NCBI GenBank assembly: GCA_022451505.1
Contig: JAKURX010000007.1
Location: 1-39,996 of the forward strand
Origin: Acidimicrobiales bacterium
GTDB lineage: Bacteria; Actinomycetota; Acidimicrobiia; Acidimicrobiales; MedAcidi-G1
DNA length: 39,996 bases
Direction of reading: 5' to 3'
The position numbers and the translations under genes were made by a program. A model generated the notes under the pieces. It worked only from the letters and a program-made list of their open reading frames with translations, searched no databases and was not told the origin of the DNA. Positions 27,453 through 37,820 of the stretch are shown piece after piece. Every line of letters begins with the position of its first letter. The first letter of the stretch is position 1.

Positions 27453-28685
27453 CTAGTCGCTCCCGGCGCCGGTCGGGTTCGCGGCTATATCGCGGCGAAA
27501 CTGCATCCCCGACCACGCCAACTCAGCTACCGCGTCGTAGGCCCGCCCCCGGGCCTCGGCAATCGTCCTCCCCCGGCCGGTCAACGAGAGCACCCGGCCG
27601 CCAGCCGTCACCAGGCCGCCATCTCCTCCCTCGGCCACCCCGGCGGAGAAGACCGTGACGCCGTCGATAGCCGAGGCCGCCTCCAAGCCGTCAATTGGAT
27701 CTCCGGTCCGGGGGCCGGTCGGGTAGCCCTCCGTGGCGCATACCACGGTGACGGCCGCCCCGTCGTCAAATGTCGGCGGTGCCTTCAAGCGCCCAGCGGC
27801 GGCAGCGGCCAGTAGGTAGCCGAGGTCACTAGTGAGGCGGGGCAGGACAACCTGGGTCTCCGGGTCGCCGAAGCGCACGTTGTACTCCAGGACCTTGGGC
27901 CCGTCCGGGGTGAGCATCAGCCCGCAGTACAGAACGCCGCGGTAGTCGATTCCCCGACCGCGCAGGGCGGCCAGCGTGGGCTGCACGGCATCCGCCACCA
28001 GGTCATCGACCACAGCGTTCGTGGCCACCGGCACCGGCGAGTAGGCCCCCATGCCTCCGGTGTTCGGGCCAGCATCGCCGTCGCCGATGCGCTTGAAGTC
28101 TTGGGCCGGGGCGAGGGCCACGGCGGTCGTCCCGTCGCATACGGCCAACCCCGAGAGCTCGGGGCCGGTGAGGCCCTCCTCGATGACCACCGTCCGCCCG
28201 GCGTCGCCGAAGGCCGCTCCGGAGAGGTAGGACCGGACGGCGTCGACGGCCTCGGCCCGGTCCGTGGTGACCACCACGCCCTTGCCAGCAGCCAGCCCGT
28301 CGGTCTTGACCACGAACAGGTCACCCATACCAGCCAAGAAGGCCAGGGCGGCCGCCTCGTCGTCGAAGGCCCCGTGGGCGGCAGTCGGCACGCCCGCCTC
28401 GACGAGCACCTCCTTCATCCCCGCCTTTGATCCCTCCAAGCGGGCACCATCGGCTCCCGGGCCGAAGACCAGGCGACCGTCGGCCCTCAGCCGGTCGGCT
28501 AGGCCGTCAACCAGCGATGCCTCGGGGCCGATCACTGTCAGGTCGGCCTCGACCTCGGTAGGGGGAACGGGCACCGACCCCGGAATGCCGGGGTTCCCGG
28601 GAGTAACGACCACATCGTGGGATCGGCCCAGGACGTGGGCCAGGGCATGTTCCCGGCCACCCGATCCGACGATGCAGACCCTCAT
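27453..28685 (-). CDS. purD: Phosphoribosylamine-glycine ligase (GAR synthetase)
   Basis: PurD joins phosphoribosylamine and glycine with ATP to make GAR, the second step of the pathway. The 410-residue ATP-grasp protein starts RVCIVGSGGREHALAHVL, the family signature. It has TPGNPGIPG, VVKTDGLAAGKGVVV for ATP binding, DFKRIGDGDAGPNTGGMGAYSP, and LEYNVRFGDPETQ. The start is the ATG at 28685, 25 bp after purA. Length and motifs are normal. Confidence 0.96.
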   Translation of the reverse strand: MRVCIVGSGGREHALAHVLGRSHDVVVTPGNPGIPGSVPVPPTEVEADLTVIGPEASLVDGLADRLRADGRLVFGPGADGARLEGSKAGMKEVLVEAGVPTAAHGAFDDEAAALAFLAGMGDLFVVKTDGLAAGKGVVVTTDRAEAVDAVRSYLSGAAFGDAGRTVVIEEGLTGPELSGLAVCDGTTAVALAPAQDFKRIGDGDAGPNTGGMGAYSPVPVATNAVVDDLVADAVQPTLAALRGRGIDYRGVLYCGLMLTPDGPKVLEYNVRFGDPETQVVLPRLTSDLGYLLAAAAAGRLKAPPTFDDGAAVTVVCATEGYPTGPRTGDPIDGLEAASAIDGVTVFSAGVAEGGDGGLVTAGGRVLSLTGRGRTIAEARGRAYDAVAELAWSGMQFRRDIAANPTGAGSD

Positions 28686-28710
28686 CCGACGCCTATCCGT
28701 CCCGACGCGG

Positions 28711-29991
28711 TCAACCGGCGAACCGAAGCACCTGGTGGCGTCCCGGTCCGACGCCCACCATGCCGATGGGTACCCCGACCTGGTCCTCCACGAAAGTCAG
28801 GTAGGCCTCGGCCTCGGCCGGCAGCTGTGACCGCTCAGTAACTGCCGAAAGGTCGACTCCCCAACCCGGTAGCTCCTCGTAGATTGGCGTGACCCGGTGC
28901 AGAACCGACTGGTGGTAGGGCAGTTGGTCGTGGCGCTGGCCGTCGGCCTCGTAGGCGACGCATACGCGGATCACGTCCAGTTGGTCCAGGACGTCCAGCT
29001 TGGTGATGGCCAGCTCGGACAGTGAGTTGACTCGGGCCGCGTAGCGGAGCATCACGGCGTCCAGCCAGCCCGGCCGGCGACGCCGCCCGGTGTTGGTTCC
29101 GTACTCGTGGCCAACGTCTACGAAGTAATCGCCCACCTCGTCGAATAACTCAGTGGGGAACGGCCCGGCACCCACCCGCGTGACGTAGGCCTTGGCGATC
29201 CCGATGACTCGGTCGATATCCCGGGGGCCGATCCCGGCCCCCGTACAGGCCCCACCGGCCACCGGGTTGGACGAGGTCACAAAGGGATAGGTGCCGTGGT
29301 CGAGGTCCAGGAAGGTGGCCTGGGCGCCCTCCAGGAGTATCCGTCCACCGGCTTCCAGTTCGTCGTGGACCAGGCCGACGGCGTCGGCGATGTGCGGGGT
29401 GAGCCGGGGAGCGCAGATGCCCAGGTACTCCTCGGCCACCTCGTCGGCATCGACGGGGAGGCGATTGAACACCCGGGTGAGAACCTTGTTGGTGTGCTCC
29501 AGAGCGGCGCCTAGCTTCTTCCGGAAGATCTTCTCGTCCAGGAGGTCCTGGACCCGTATGCCGACCCGCATGGCGCGGTCGGCGTAGGCCGGTCCGATGC
29601 CCCGCTTGGTGGTCCCCAACCTGTTCTTGCCCAGGTGGCGCTCGTGGAGGGCGTCCAGCTCCTGGTGGTAGGGGAGGATCAGATGGGCGTTACCACTGAC
29701 CCGGAGTTTGGCCGTGTCCACCCCCCGCGCCCCAAGCATGTCCATCTCAGAGAGGAGGACCCGGGGGTCGACTACCACGCCGTTGCCGATAACCGGCGTG
29801 ACGTGCGGGTATAGGACGCCACTGGGAACGAGTTGGAGGGCGAAGGTCTCGTCGTCGACGACCAGCGTGTGCCCGGCGTTGTGGCCGCCCTGGTACCGGA
29901 CGACCATCGACACCTCGCTCGCCACAAGGTCGGTGAACTTGCCCTTGCCCTCGTCGCCCCACTGCGTCCCGACGACGACGGTCGCGGGCAC
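28711..29991 (-). CDS. purA: Adenylosuccinate synthetase
   Basis: PurA converts IMP, aspartate and GTP to adenylosuccinate, the first step from IMP to AMP. The 426-residue protein begins [19 protein letters not shown], with the GTP-binding loop and catalytic Asp13. It contains [11 protein letters not shown] with the catalytic His, [35 protein letters not shown], and the C-terminal base-specificity motif TKLDVLD. The start is GTG at 29991 with an AGGAGAGG ribosome site. It is the first gene of the purA-D-E-B-C-S-Q run. A perfect inverted repeat lies 30 bp upstream. Confidence 0.96.
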   Translation of the reverse strand: MPATVVVGTQWGDEGKGKFTDLVASEVSMVVRYQGGHNAGHTLVVDDETFALQLVPSGVLYPHVTPVIGNGVVVDPRVLLSEMDMLGARGVDTAKLRVSGNAHLILPYHQELDALHERHLGKNRLGTTKRGIGPAYADRAMRVGIRVQDLLDEKIFRKKLGAALEHTNKVLTRVFNRLPVDADEVAEEYLGICAPRLTPHIADAVGLVHDELEAGGRILLEGAQATFLDLDHGTYPFVTSSNPVAGGACTGAGIGPRDIDRVIGIAKAYVTRVGAGPFPTELFDEVGDYFVDVGHEYGTNTGRRRRPGWLDAVMLRYAARVNSLSELAITKLDVLDQLDVIRVCVAYEADGQRHDQLPYHQSVLHRVTPIYEELPGWGVDLSAVTERSQLPAEAEAYLTFVEDQVGVPIGMVGVGPGRHQVLRFAG

Positions 29992-30328
29992 GGCACCTCT
30001 CCTGGATCGGGTCCCTTACGGGCCGATCCTATCGGCCGGCGGACCGGCCCTTGCCGAGGTTTCATCCGCCCCACCGGTCGTCGGCCCGGCCCGGGGACAC
30101 CGTTGTCACACAGACCCGGAGCCTCTCGCGAGATGATCCTGCGCGACCTCCGCGCAACATCCACGGTTTCCCCAACGCCCTGTGGACAACCGACCACCGC
30201 CTACGGGGGATTGACGAGTGCTGTGGACCAAAAGCCTGCTTCAGACACTGCCACCAGGCCCAGAGCGGCCCGCCGACCGGTTCGAGAACTGCTGAGAACC
30301 AGCAGGTCAGCGGAACCGGACAAGCGCG
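29992..30328. other. 337-bp non-coding gap between hspR and purA
   Basis: No gene is supported here. The gap should contain the hspR operon end and the purA promoter. On the minus strand TAGGAT (30026-30031) is a possible -10 box, within the inverted repeat at 30021-30037. Two DnaA-box-like 9-mers occur: TGTGGACAA at 30181-30189 (exact reverse of TTGTCCACA, the Streptomyces-type box) and TGTGGACCA at 30222-30230 (one mismatch), in the same orientation and 41 bp apart. No recognisable RNA gene was seen. Confidence 0.6.
30021..30037 (-). promoter_or_regulatory. Perfect inverted repeat in the purA leader
   Basis: GGCCGAT (30021-30027), a 3-base spacer CCT, and ATCGGCC (30031-30037) form a perfect 7-bp-arm inverted repeat. 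It overlaps the candidate -10 TAGGAT and ends 30 bp before the purA start codon. It could be an operator or an RNA hairpin; sequence alone cannot decide. Confidence 0.45.
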
Positions 30329-30718
30329 TCAGCGCCTGCGTCGACCCTGGTAGACGGTCACGCTTTGCTTAACCGGAACCAGGTCGCGCCTGTACTGTCG
30401 GTGGACCTCGGCCACCGCCTGGCTGCCATCGGACCGGGCTCTGTCCAGCTCGTCCTCCAGGCGGGTCACCTCGGCCTCCAGGGCTAGTACACGCTTCACG
30501 CCGGCCAGGTTGAGGCCTTGCGCGGTGAGCTGCGCTATTCGCAACAGCATGGCCACGTCGGTCTCGCTGTACCTCCGGTTGCCTCCGGTGGTCCGGGCCG
30601 GGTCCACCAGGCCCTTTCGTTCGTAGATGCGCAGGGTCTGTGGGTGCATGCCGGCCAACTCGGCGGCTACCGAAATGACATACACCGCCTGGTCTGGACC
30701 GGGCCTGGGCTGAGGCAT
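30329..30718 (-). CDS. hspR: HspR, MerR-family heat-shock repressor
   Basis: HspR represses the dnaK operon in Actinobacteria, with DnaK as co-repressor. The 129-residue protein has the MerR winged-helix motif [45 protein letters not shown] (residues about 14-58). A helical dimerisation segment follows (59-97), then a basic tail ending GRRRR. The start is the ATG at 30718, 23 bp after dnaJ. The dnaK-grpE-dnaJ-hspR order is the same as in Streptomyces and mycobacteria, so negative feedback on this operon is expected. Confidence 0.93.
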   Translation of the reverse strand: MPQPRPGPDQAVYVISVAAELAGMHPQTLRIYERKGLVDPARTTGGNRRYSETDVAMLLRIAQLTAQGLNLAGVKRVLALEAEVTRLEDELDRARSDGSQAVAEVHRQYRRDLVPVKQSVTVYQGRRRR

Positions 30719-30741
30719 CAGCGTGCTCCCTGCATCGGGTC

Positions 30742-31833
30742 TCAGTCTGACAGCCCGTCGCGGAGGCTGCCGTCGGTCGCCTCGGCCAGGGCCTCGATGG
30801 CCGCCCGCTCGGCCTCGGTCGGGTCGCTCGGGACGTGGACCTCCACGGTGACCAGCAGGTCACCGGCGCCCCGCCGGTCCGGCACACCTCGCCGTCGCAC
30901 CCGGAGGGTTTGGCCGCTTCTGGTTCCGGCGGGGACCCGGACGGTGACCGGTCCACCGTCGAGCGTGGGCACCGCGACCTCGGCGCCGAACACCGCCTCG
31001 GGGAAAGAAACGGGCACGACCACCGTCAGGTTCCGACCACGGCGCCCGAACCGAGTATGGGGCTCGACCGCCACCACCACGTAGAGGTCGCCGTCCGGGC
31101 CGCCCCGGCCCCGCTCCCCCCGGCCCTTCAGTCGAATGCGCTGGCCGTCGTCCACCCCGGCGGGGATGCGCACCCGAACTTCGCGTGGCCGACGTTCAGC
31201 CCCCGAGCCGCGACAGGTTCCGCAGGGGTCCTCGATCCGGTGGCCTCGGCCACCGCATGCCTCGCATGGTCGGCTGAACGAGAAGGGCCCCTGGTCCTCG
31301 GCCCGGACACCCCGACCACCACACGTTTCACAGGTCGTGGGTCGGGTTCCCGGGCGGGCACCGCTCCCCCCGCAAGCCGAACAGGCCACGGCACTCACCA
31401 GGTGGACGGCGGTGGTCACACCATTCACTGCCTCAAGAAACGACAGGGTTAGGCGGGTCTCGAGGTCGGCGCCCCGACGACCCTGCGAGCCGCTACGGCC
31501 ACCGCCGAACATCCCTCCGAACAGGTCCCCCAGATCGATACCGCCGGGAAATCCCCCACCAGGAAAGCCGCCGCCGGGCATCCCACCGCCCATCGGCCCC
31601 ATGGCCCGGACTTGGTCGTATTCGACACGTCGCTCCTCGTCGCCGAGGACGTCGTAGGCGGCCGACACCTCCTTAAACCGGGCCTCGGCCGCGTCGTCGC
31701 CTGGGTTGGCGTCGGGGTGGAGTCGGCGGGCCAACTTCCGGTAGGCCTTGGTGACATCCCTGGCCGTGGCGCCCTTCTCGACGCCGAGCGTGGCGTAGTA
31801 GTCCTTCTCGAACCACTCGCGCTGGGCGGTCAT
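30742..31833 (-). CDS. dnaJ: Chaperone protein DnaJ
   Basis: DnaJ stimulates the DnaK ATPase and presents substrates. The 363-residue protein has the J domain (residues about 10-75) with the essential HPD in [11 protein letters not shown] Gly/Phe/Met-rich linker follows (80-115, repeated GGGFPGG). The zinc centre has four motifs: [24 protein letters not shown] and CGTCRGSG. The C-terminal substrate-binding domains follow. The start is the ATG at 31833. An extra 20 or so residues precede the fold. It lies between grpE and hspR in the heat-shock operon. Confidence 0.96.
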   Translation of the reverse strand: MTAQREWFEKDYYATLGVEKGATARDVTKAYRKLARRLHPDANPGDDAAEARFKEVSAAYDVLGDEERRVEYDQVRAMGPMGGGMPGGGFPGGGFPGGIDLGDLFGGMFGGGRSGSQGRRGADLETRLTLSFLEAVNGVTTAVHLVSAVACSACGGSGARPGTRPTTCETCGGRGVRAEDQGPFSFSRPCEACGGRGHRIEDPCGTCRGSGAERRPREVRVRIPAGVDDGQRIRLKGRGERGRGGPDGDLYVVVAVEPHTRFGRRGRNLTVVVPVSFPEAVFGAEVAVPTLDGGPVTVRVPAGTRSGQTLRVRRRGVPDRRGAGDLLVTVEVHVPSDPTEAERAAIEALAEATDGSLRDGLSD

Positions 31834-31854
31834 TGACGCCTCCGTCCTACCGGA

Positions 31855-32483
31855 TCAACCTCGGACGCGGACCATGGCCGGACGGAGGACCCGACCGTCC
31901 CAGACGTAGCCGCGACGGAGAACCCCAACCACCACCTGGCCGACGTCCACATCGTCGGGGTCGTCGGCCGGCTCGTGGAGCACAGCCTCGTGCCGGGTCG
32001 GGTCGAACGGCTCACCCAGCGGGTCAAGCACCTCCAACCCGGCTGGTTCCAGGACTTGCACCAACGACGTCCGGATGGGGGTCACGTCGTCCGCGCCGTG
32101 TTCGACGGCCAGGTCGCAGGCGTCCAGGACCGGCAGGATCTTCTCGACCAGGTCGCCGCGGGCCCGGGCGCTGACGGCGGCGCTGCGCTTCTCGACCTGC
32201 TTTCGGAAGTTAGCGAACTCCGCGGTGACCCGCTGTAGGTCGACCAGGTACCCGTCCCGCTCGCCCTCCAGCACGGCCATCACGTCCAGGACCGGATCCC
32301 CGGCCTCCGCCTCGTCATCACCGGGCAGAGGATCGCCGTTGCCGCTATCCGATCCGGGGACACCGGGGTCCGGGGTCACCTTGGTGTCCGAGACGGAGGG
32401 CGGCGGACCGGAGACGTCTGTTGGCGGGTCAACACCCTCCGGCTCCTCGGCCGGAGGAGGAGCGCCCTCCGTCACCGAACCGC

Positions 32484-32487
<4 letters not shown>
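31855..32487 (-). CDS. grpE: Nucleotide exchange factor GrpE
   Basis: GrpE releases ADP from DnaK. The 210-residue protein has a long acidic, Pro/Gly-rich N-terminus (residues 1-70), then the coiled coil (about 72-115, [20 protein letters not shown]) and the beta domain ending in [28 protein letters not shown], the family signature. The GTG start at 32487 overlaps the dnaK stop as GTGA, so translation is coupled. The start is certain from the overlap and the lack of alternatives. Confidence 0.94.
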
Positions 32488-34304
<1,817 letters not shown>

Positions 34305-34417
34305 GGTCTGCACTCCTTGCTTTCTGTCTGGTTCTCTCTGGGGAAAACTCGTCGATTTGGGGGCGGATGGGCCCTGTCGGCCCCGGGATCAGGGGGAGGG
34401 TTCTCGGGACCGACGAT

Positions 34418-34437
34418 GCAGGCTAGGGATTGCCTGC
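34418..34437. repeat. Stem-loop candidate in the dnaK leader
   Basis: GCAGGC (34418-34423) and GCCTGC (34432-34437) could pair as a 6-bp stem around an 8-base loop in the dnaK mRNA leader. The stem is short and there is no T tract. It may be chance in GC-rich DNA. Confidence 0.3.
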
Positions 34438-34466
34438 GATGGCTCCACCATTTTGTATTAGTAGAC

Positions 34467-34496
34467 ACTCTAGAATCTTGAGTCTTAGTTTAGCAA
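34467..34496 (-). promoter_or_regulatory. Candidate dnaK promoter overlapping an HspR-type half-site
   Basis: On the minus strand TTGCTA (34496-34491) and TAGAGT (34472-34467) are spaced by 18 bp, a reasonable -35/-10 pair in the only AT-rich patch of this gap. Between them lies ACTCAAG (34483-34477), an exact half-site of the HspR box (HAIR, CTTGAGT-N7-ACTCAAG), facing an imperfect CTAGAGT (34473-34467). The pair is arranged outward rather than as the textbook HAIR. The plus strand also reads ACTC-N9-GAGT, the core spacing of a CIRCE operator, but the outer bases match poorly. Confidence 0.5.
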
Positions 34497-34580
34497 CTTT
34501 TGAACCGAAATCTTGACAGGGGCCAATGACACCAGTCGGGTACCGTTGGCCGGCCCGCCACCCCACGGTTCGAGGACATC

Positions 34581-35324
34581 ATGCCCACGCTGATCCTGCT
34601 GCGCCACGGCCAGAGCGAGTGGAACGCCACTAACCAGTTCACGGGCTGGCACGACTGCGACCTCACCGAGTTGGGCGAGGCCGAGGCCCGCGAAGGCGCC
34701 CGCCTCCTCGCCGACGCAGGGATCCTCCCCGACGTGGTCCACACGTCGGTCTTGACCCGGGCCATCCGCACGGCCGACATCGTGCTGGAAGCCCTCGGGC
34801 ACGACCAGATCCCCGTTCGTCGCCACTGGCGTCTCAACGAACGCCACTACGGTGACCTCACCGGGCTGGATAAGGCAGCCACCCGGGAGAAGTACGGCGA
34901 GGAGCAGCTCCTGGCCTGGCGACGGGGATACGACACCCCTCCCCCTCCCATCACGGCGGACAATCCCTATAACCCCAACCACGACCCCCGGTACGCCGAC
35001 ATGGAACCACCCCTGGCCGAGTGCCTGGCCGATGTGGTGGAGCGTCTGTTCCCCTACTGGGACGGGGTCATCGCCCCGGACCTACGGGCCGGCCGGATCG
35101 TGCTGGTGGCCGCCCACGGCAACAGTCTCCGCGCCCTGTGCAAGGTGCTGGACGGCATCTCAGACGAGGACATCACGGCCCTGAACATCCCGACCGGGTC
35201 CCCACTGGTCTACGAGCTAGCCGGAGACCTCAGCCCGCAGGAGGACAGGGCCGTCCTGGAACGGTCGCTGGACCCTGAGGCGGCCCGGGCGGCGGCCGAG
35301 GCCGTGGCGCGCCAGGCCGGCTAG
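34581..35324 (+). CDS. gpmA: 2,3-bisphosphoglycerate-dependent phosphoglycerate mutase
   Basis: GpmA interconverts 3- and 2-phosphoglycerate in glycolysis and gluconeogenesis. The 247-residue protein has [10 protein letters not shown] with the phosphorylated His9, the [11 protein letters not shown] stretch, and [11 protein letters not shown] near residue 86. [10 protein letters not shown] holds the second active-site His, and the length is normal for the cofactor-dependent family. The ATG at 34581 follows GAGG. It is divergent from dnaK; a TTGACA hexamer lies at 34513-34518 but no well-spaced -10 box was found. Confidence 0.96.
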   Translation: MPTLILLRHGQSEWNATNQFTGWHDCDLTELGEAEAREGARLLADAGILPDVVHTSVLTRAIRTADIVLEALGHDQIPVRRHWRLNERHYGDLTGLDKAATREKYGEEQLLAWRRGYDTPPPPITADNPYNPNHDPRYADMEPPLAECLADVVERLFPYWDGVIAPDLRAGRIVLVAAHGNSLRALCKVLDGISDEDITALNIPTGSPLVYELAGDLSPQEDRAVLERSLDPEAARAAAEAVARQAG

Positions 35325-35438
35325 CCGGTCCGAAACGAACTGCTGGCGGGCCCGACTCCTTCTCGTTCGGCGGCTCCAGGCCGCGATGACCATTCGGGCG
35401 GTACTTCTCACGATTGCCTCCTCCGGAGGTGGGCTTCG

Positions 35439-35464
35439 GTTCGAATGACCAGATCGTTCGAACG
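35439..35464. promoter_or_regulatory. Paired TTCGAA palindromes upstream of the EtfD-like gene
   Basis: The 7-mer GTTCGAA occurs at 35439-35445 and 35456-35462, a 17-bp direct repeat. The core TTCGAA is self-palindromic, and the second copy sits in the 10-bp palindrome CGTTCGAACG (35455-35464). The site is about 100 bp before the start of the EtfD-like gene and looks like a regulator-binding site; the regulator is not identified. Confidence 0.4.
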
Positions 35465-35561
35465 GCTCGTTTCTCGTCTGTTTCGTCTCTGTGAACCAAA
35501 GGTCAACTACCCCACAGTGACTGCCTGACAGTGACCACCGGACGGTTAGTCTCCGGTCGCC

Positions 35562-37802
35562 ATGGCTGAGAACCGCTTCCGTCCCAACCACGCGGTGATC
35601 GGACTCGGCATCGCCGTTGCTCTGTTCACCGCCGCCTCCGGCGTCGCCTCGGTCGTCAACGGATTCCACGACGATTCCCCGGTCACTCGTGAGGTTTTCT
35701 TCAACGTCCCCGGGCCGTTGAAGCTGGCCTTCTACACCGTGATCCCGGTGCTCATCATCTACGGAGCCGTTCTGTTCTCACACCGGGTCCAAAACTGGCA
35801 GCGCGGCACCCCCGACAACCGGGCCACCACGGCCGGCAACGCCAAGCGACGGTTCGGCGACTTCCGATCGGGCGTCTACATGCAGACCCTGCTCCGGGAG
35901 CCAGCGGCCGGCGTCATGCACGCCCTCATCTACTTCCCGTTCCTGATCCTGATGGCCGTGACCACCGTCCTGGAGATCAACCATCAGGTCCCCGAGGCCA
36001 TGAAGTTCCTCCACGGCGACGTCTACCGGGCCTACACCGCGGTGGGTGACATCGCCGGTGTGCTCTACCTGGTCGGCGTGGTGTGGGCCCTGCTGCGCCG
36101 CTACGGACCACGCCGGTTCCGGCCGTACCGGATCCGCATCAAGTCCAAGCCCGAGCACGCCGCAGTACTGCTGATCTTCCTAGCCATCGGTGTCACCGGG
36201 TTCGGCGCGGAGGCGTTCCGCATCGCCCTGCAGGACACGGCGTCCGGCGGCTACGGGGCCGACGCCGAGACCTGGTCAGTGATCGGCTACCCGCTTGCCC
36301 TGGCCATCGTCGAGGTGGACTGGCTGATCGACGACCTCGCCGGCTGGCACCAGGGCTGGTGGATCGCCCACGTGGGCGCCTTCCTGGCCTTCCTCGCCCT
36401 GCTGCCCATCACCATGATCCGGCACATGTTCACCTCCCCGCTGAACATGTACCTGCGGGACCGGGACCGCCCAAAGGGAGCCATGAAGCCCCTCCCCAAC
36501 CTCATGGAAACCGAGTTGGAAAGTTTCGGCGTCTCCACCATCGAGGAGTTCACCTGGAAGCAGTTGCTGGACACCGACTCCTGCACGATGTGTGGCCGGT
36601 GCACCAGCGTCTGTCCGGCCCACGCCACCGGCAAGCCGCTGGACCCCCGGGAGATCGTGCTCAAGGTAGGCGAGGTCATGGCAGCCACCGGCGACCCGAA
36701 GGTGTCGCCCCCCCTCGGAACTGACGTCGAGGTCACGGTGCCCGCCAACTGGATGTTCGACCGGATCACCAACGACGAGCTGTGGTCGTGCACGTCGTGC
36801 CGGGCATGTGACGAGATCTGCCCGGTCAACATCGAAATCCTGGACAAGATCCTGGACATGCGGCGTTACCTGTCGCTCATGGAGTCGGACTTCCCGAAAG
36901 AGTTGGGGGCTGCCTACCGGTCGATGGAGAACTCGGGTAATCCGTGGGGCCTGTCCCAGAGTGAGCGGGCCGAGTGGGTCGGCGACCTGGAGGGCATCGA
37001 GGTCCTAGACGGCGGCGACCCGTTCGAGTCCGAATACCTCTACTGGGTGGGCTGCGCCGGGTCTTTCGACGACAAGAACAAAAAGGTGTCGCGGGCCATG
37101 GCCTCCCTGATGCTGCGGGCCGGCGTGTCCTTCTCCATCCTCGGCCCGTCAGAGATGTGTACCGACGACCCGGCCCGTCGGTCCGGCAACGACTACATCT
37201 TCCAGATGCTGGCCACGCAGAACGTTGAGACGCTCAACGGGATGGGCGTGAAGAAGATCGTCACCCAGTGCCCCCACTGCTTCAACACCCTGGCTAACGA
37301 GTACCCGCAGATGGGTGGGCACTACGAGGTGGTGCACCACAGCCAACTCCTGGAGTGGCTGATCGACCAGGGCCGCCTGGACATGGAGGGGGCCCGACTG
37401 GAGGAACGGGTGGTGTACCACGACTCCTGCTACCTGGGCCGCCACAACGACGTCTACTCGGCGCCCCGAAACGTGATCGGCAGTCTGGCCGGGATTGACC
37501 TGGTGGAGGCCGACCGGCAGGGGACGAATGGCATGTGCTGCGGAGCGGGGGGAGGTCGCATGTTCATGGAGGAGCACATCGGCAAGAACATCAACGTCGA
37601 ACGCTCCCAGGAACTGCTGGCCACCGGGGCCGGGCGTATCGCCACGGCCTGCCCCTTCTGCTACGTGATGATCGATGACGGGGTTCGGGGAGAAGGTGTC
37701 GACGACGACGAGGTGAAGGTCGGCGATATCGCCCTGCACCTGCTCGAAGCCCTGGAAGCCCGGGACACCGCCGCGGTCGAGGCGGGCGATAGGGGCGCCT
37801 GA
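35562..37802 (+). CDS. Membrane-bound Fe-S oxidoreductase, EtfD-like (heterodisulfide reductase-related)
   Basis: This 746-residue fusion protein has an N-terminal membrane part with about six helices (roughly residues 10-290), resembling NarI/HdrE-type cytochrome b with candidate heme histidines. Two [4Fe-4S] motifs follow: Cys341-x2-Cys344-x2-Cys347-x3-Cys351-Pro, and Cys410 to Cys420-Pro. Two CCG-type cysteine domains come next, the second with DSCYLGRHN, MCCGAGGGR and ACPFCYVM. The layout matches mycobacterial Rv0338c (EtfD), which is thought to pass electrons from electron transfer flavoprotein to menaquinone during acyl-CoA oxidation. That role is inferred from architecture. The start is the ATG at 35562. 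It stands alone, 237 bp after gpmA. Confidence 0.9.
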   Translation: MAENRFRPNHAVIGLGIAVALFTAASGVASVVNGFHDDSPVTREVFFNVPGPLKLAFYTVIPVLIIYGAVLFSHRVQNWQRGTPDNRATTAGNAKRRFGDFRSGVYMQTLLREPAAGVMHALIYFPFLILMAVTTVLEINHQVPEAMKFLHGDVYRAYTAVGDIAGVLYLVGVVWALLRRYGPRRFRPYRIRIKSKPEHAAVLLIFLAIGVTGFGAEAFRIALQDTASGGYGADAETWSVIGYPLALAIVEVDWLIDDLAGWHQGWWIAHVGAFLAFLALLPITMIRHMFTSPLNMYLRDRDRPKGAMKPLPNLMETELESFGVSTIEEFTWKQLLDTDSCTMCGRCTSVCPAHATGKPLDPREIVLKVGEVMAATGDPKVSPPLGTDVEVTVPANWMFDRITNDELWSCTSCRACDEICPVNIEILDKILDMRRYLSLMESDFPKELGAAYRSMENSGNPWGLSQSERAEWVGDLEGIEVLDGGDPFESEYLYWVGCAGSFDDKNKKVSRAMASLMLRAGVSFSILGPSEMCTDDPARRSGNDYIFQMLATQNVETLNGMGVKKIVTQCPHCFNTLANEYPQMGGHYEVVHHSQLLEWLIDQGRLDMEGARLEERVVYHDSCYLGRHNDVYSAPRNVIGSLAGIDLVEADRQGTNGMCCGAGGGRMFMEEHIGKNINVERSQELLATGAGRIATACPFCYVMIDDGVRGEGVDDDEVKVGDIALHLLEALEARDTAAVEAGDRGA

Positions 37803-37820
37803 CCCGATCCGGTCGGCGTC

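Noticed and set aside
29992-30328. Chromosomal replication origin
   Set aside because: Only one exact and one near DnaA box are present, with no AT-rich unwinding region and no dnaA, dnaN, rpmH or parAB nearby.
34513-34546. Promoter for gpmA built from TTGACA (34513-34518) and TACCGT (34541-34546)
   Set aside because: The -35 match is perfect, but the spacing is 22 bp, too long for a normal sigma-70-type promoter.
35317-35328. CCGGCTAGCCGG palindrome at the gpmA stop as a terminator
   Set aside because: It has almost no loop and no following T run, so a working intrinsic terminator is not supported.
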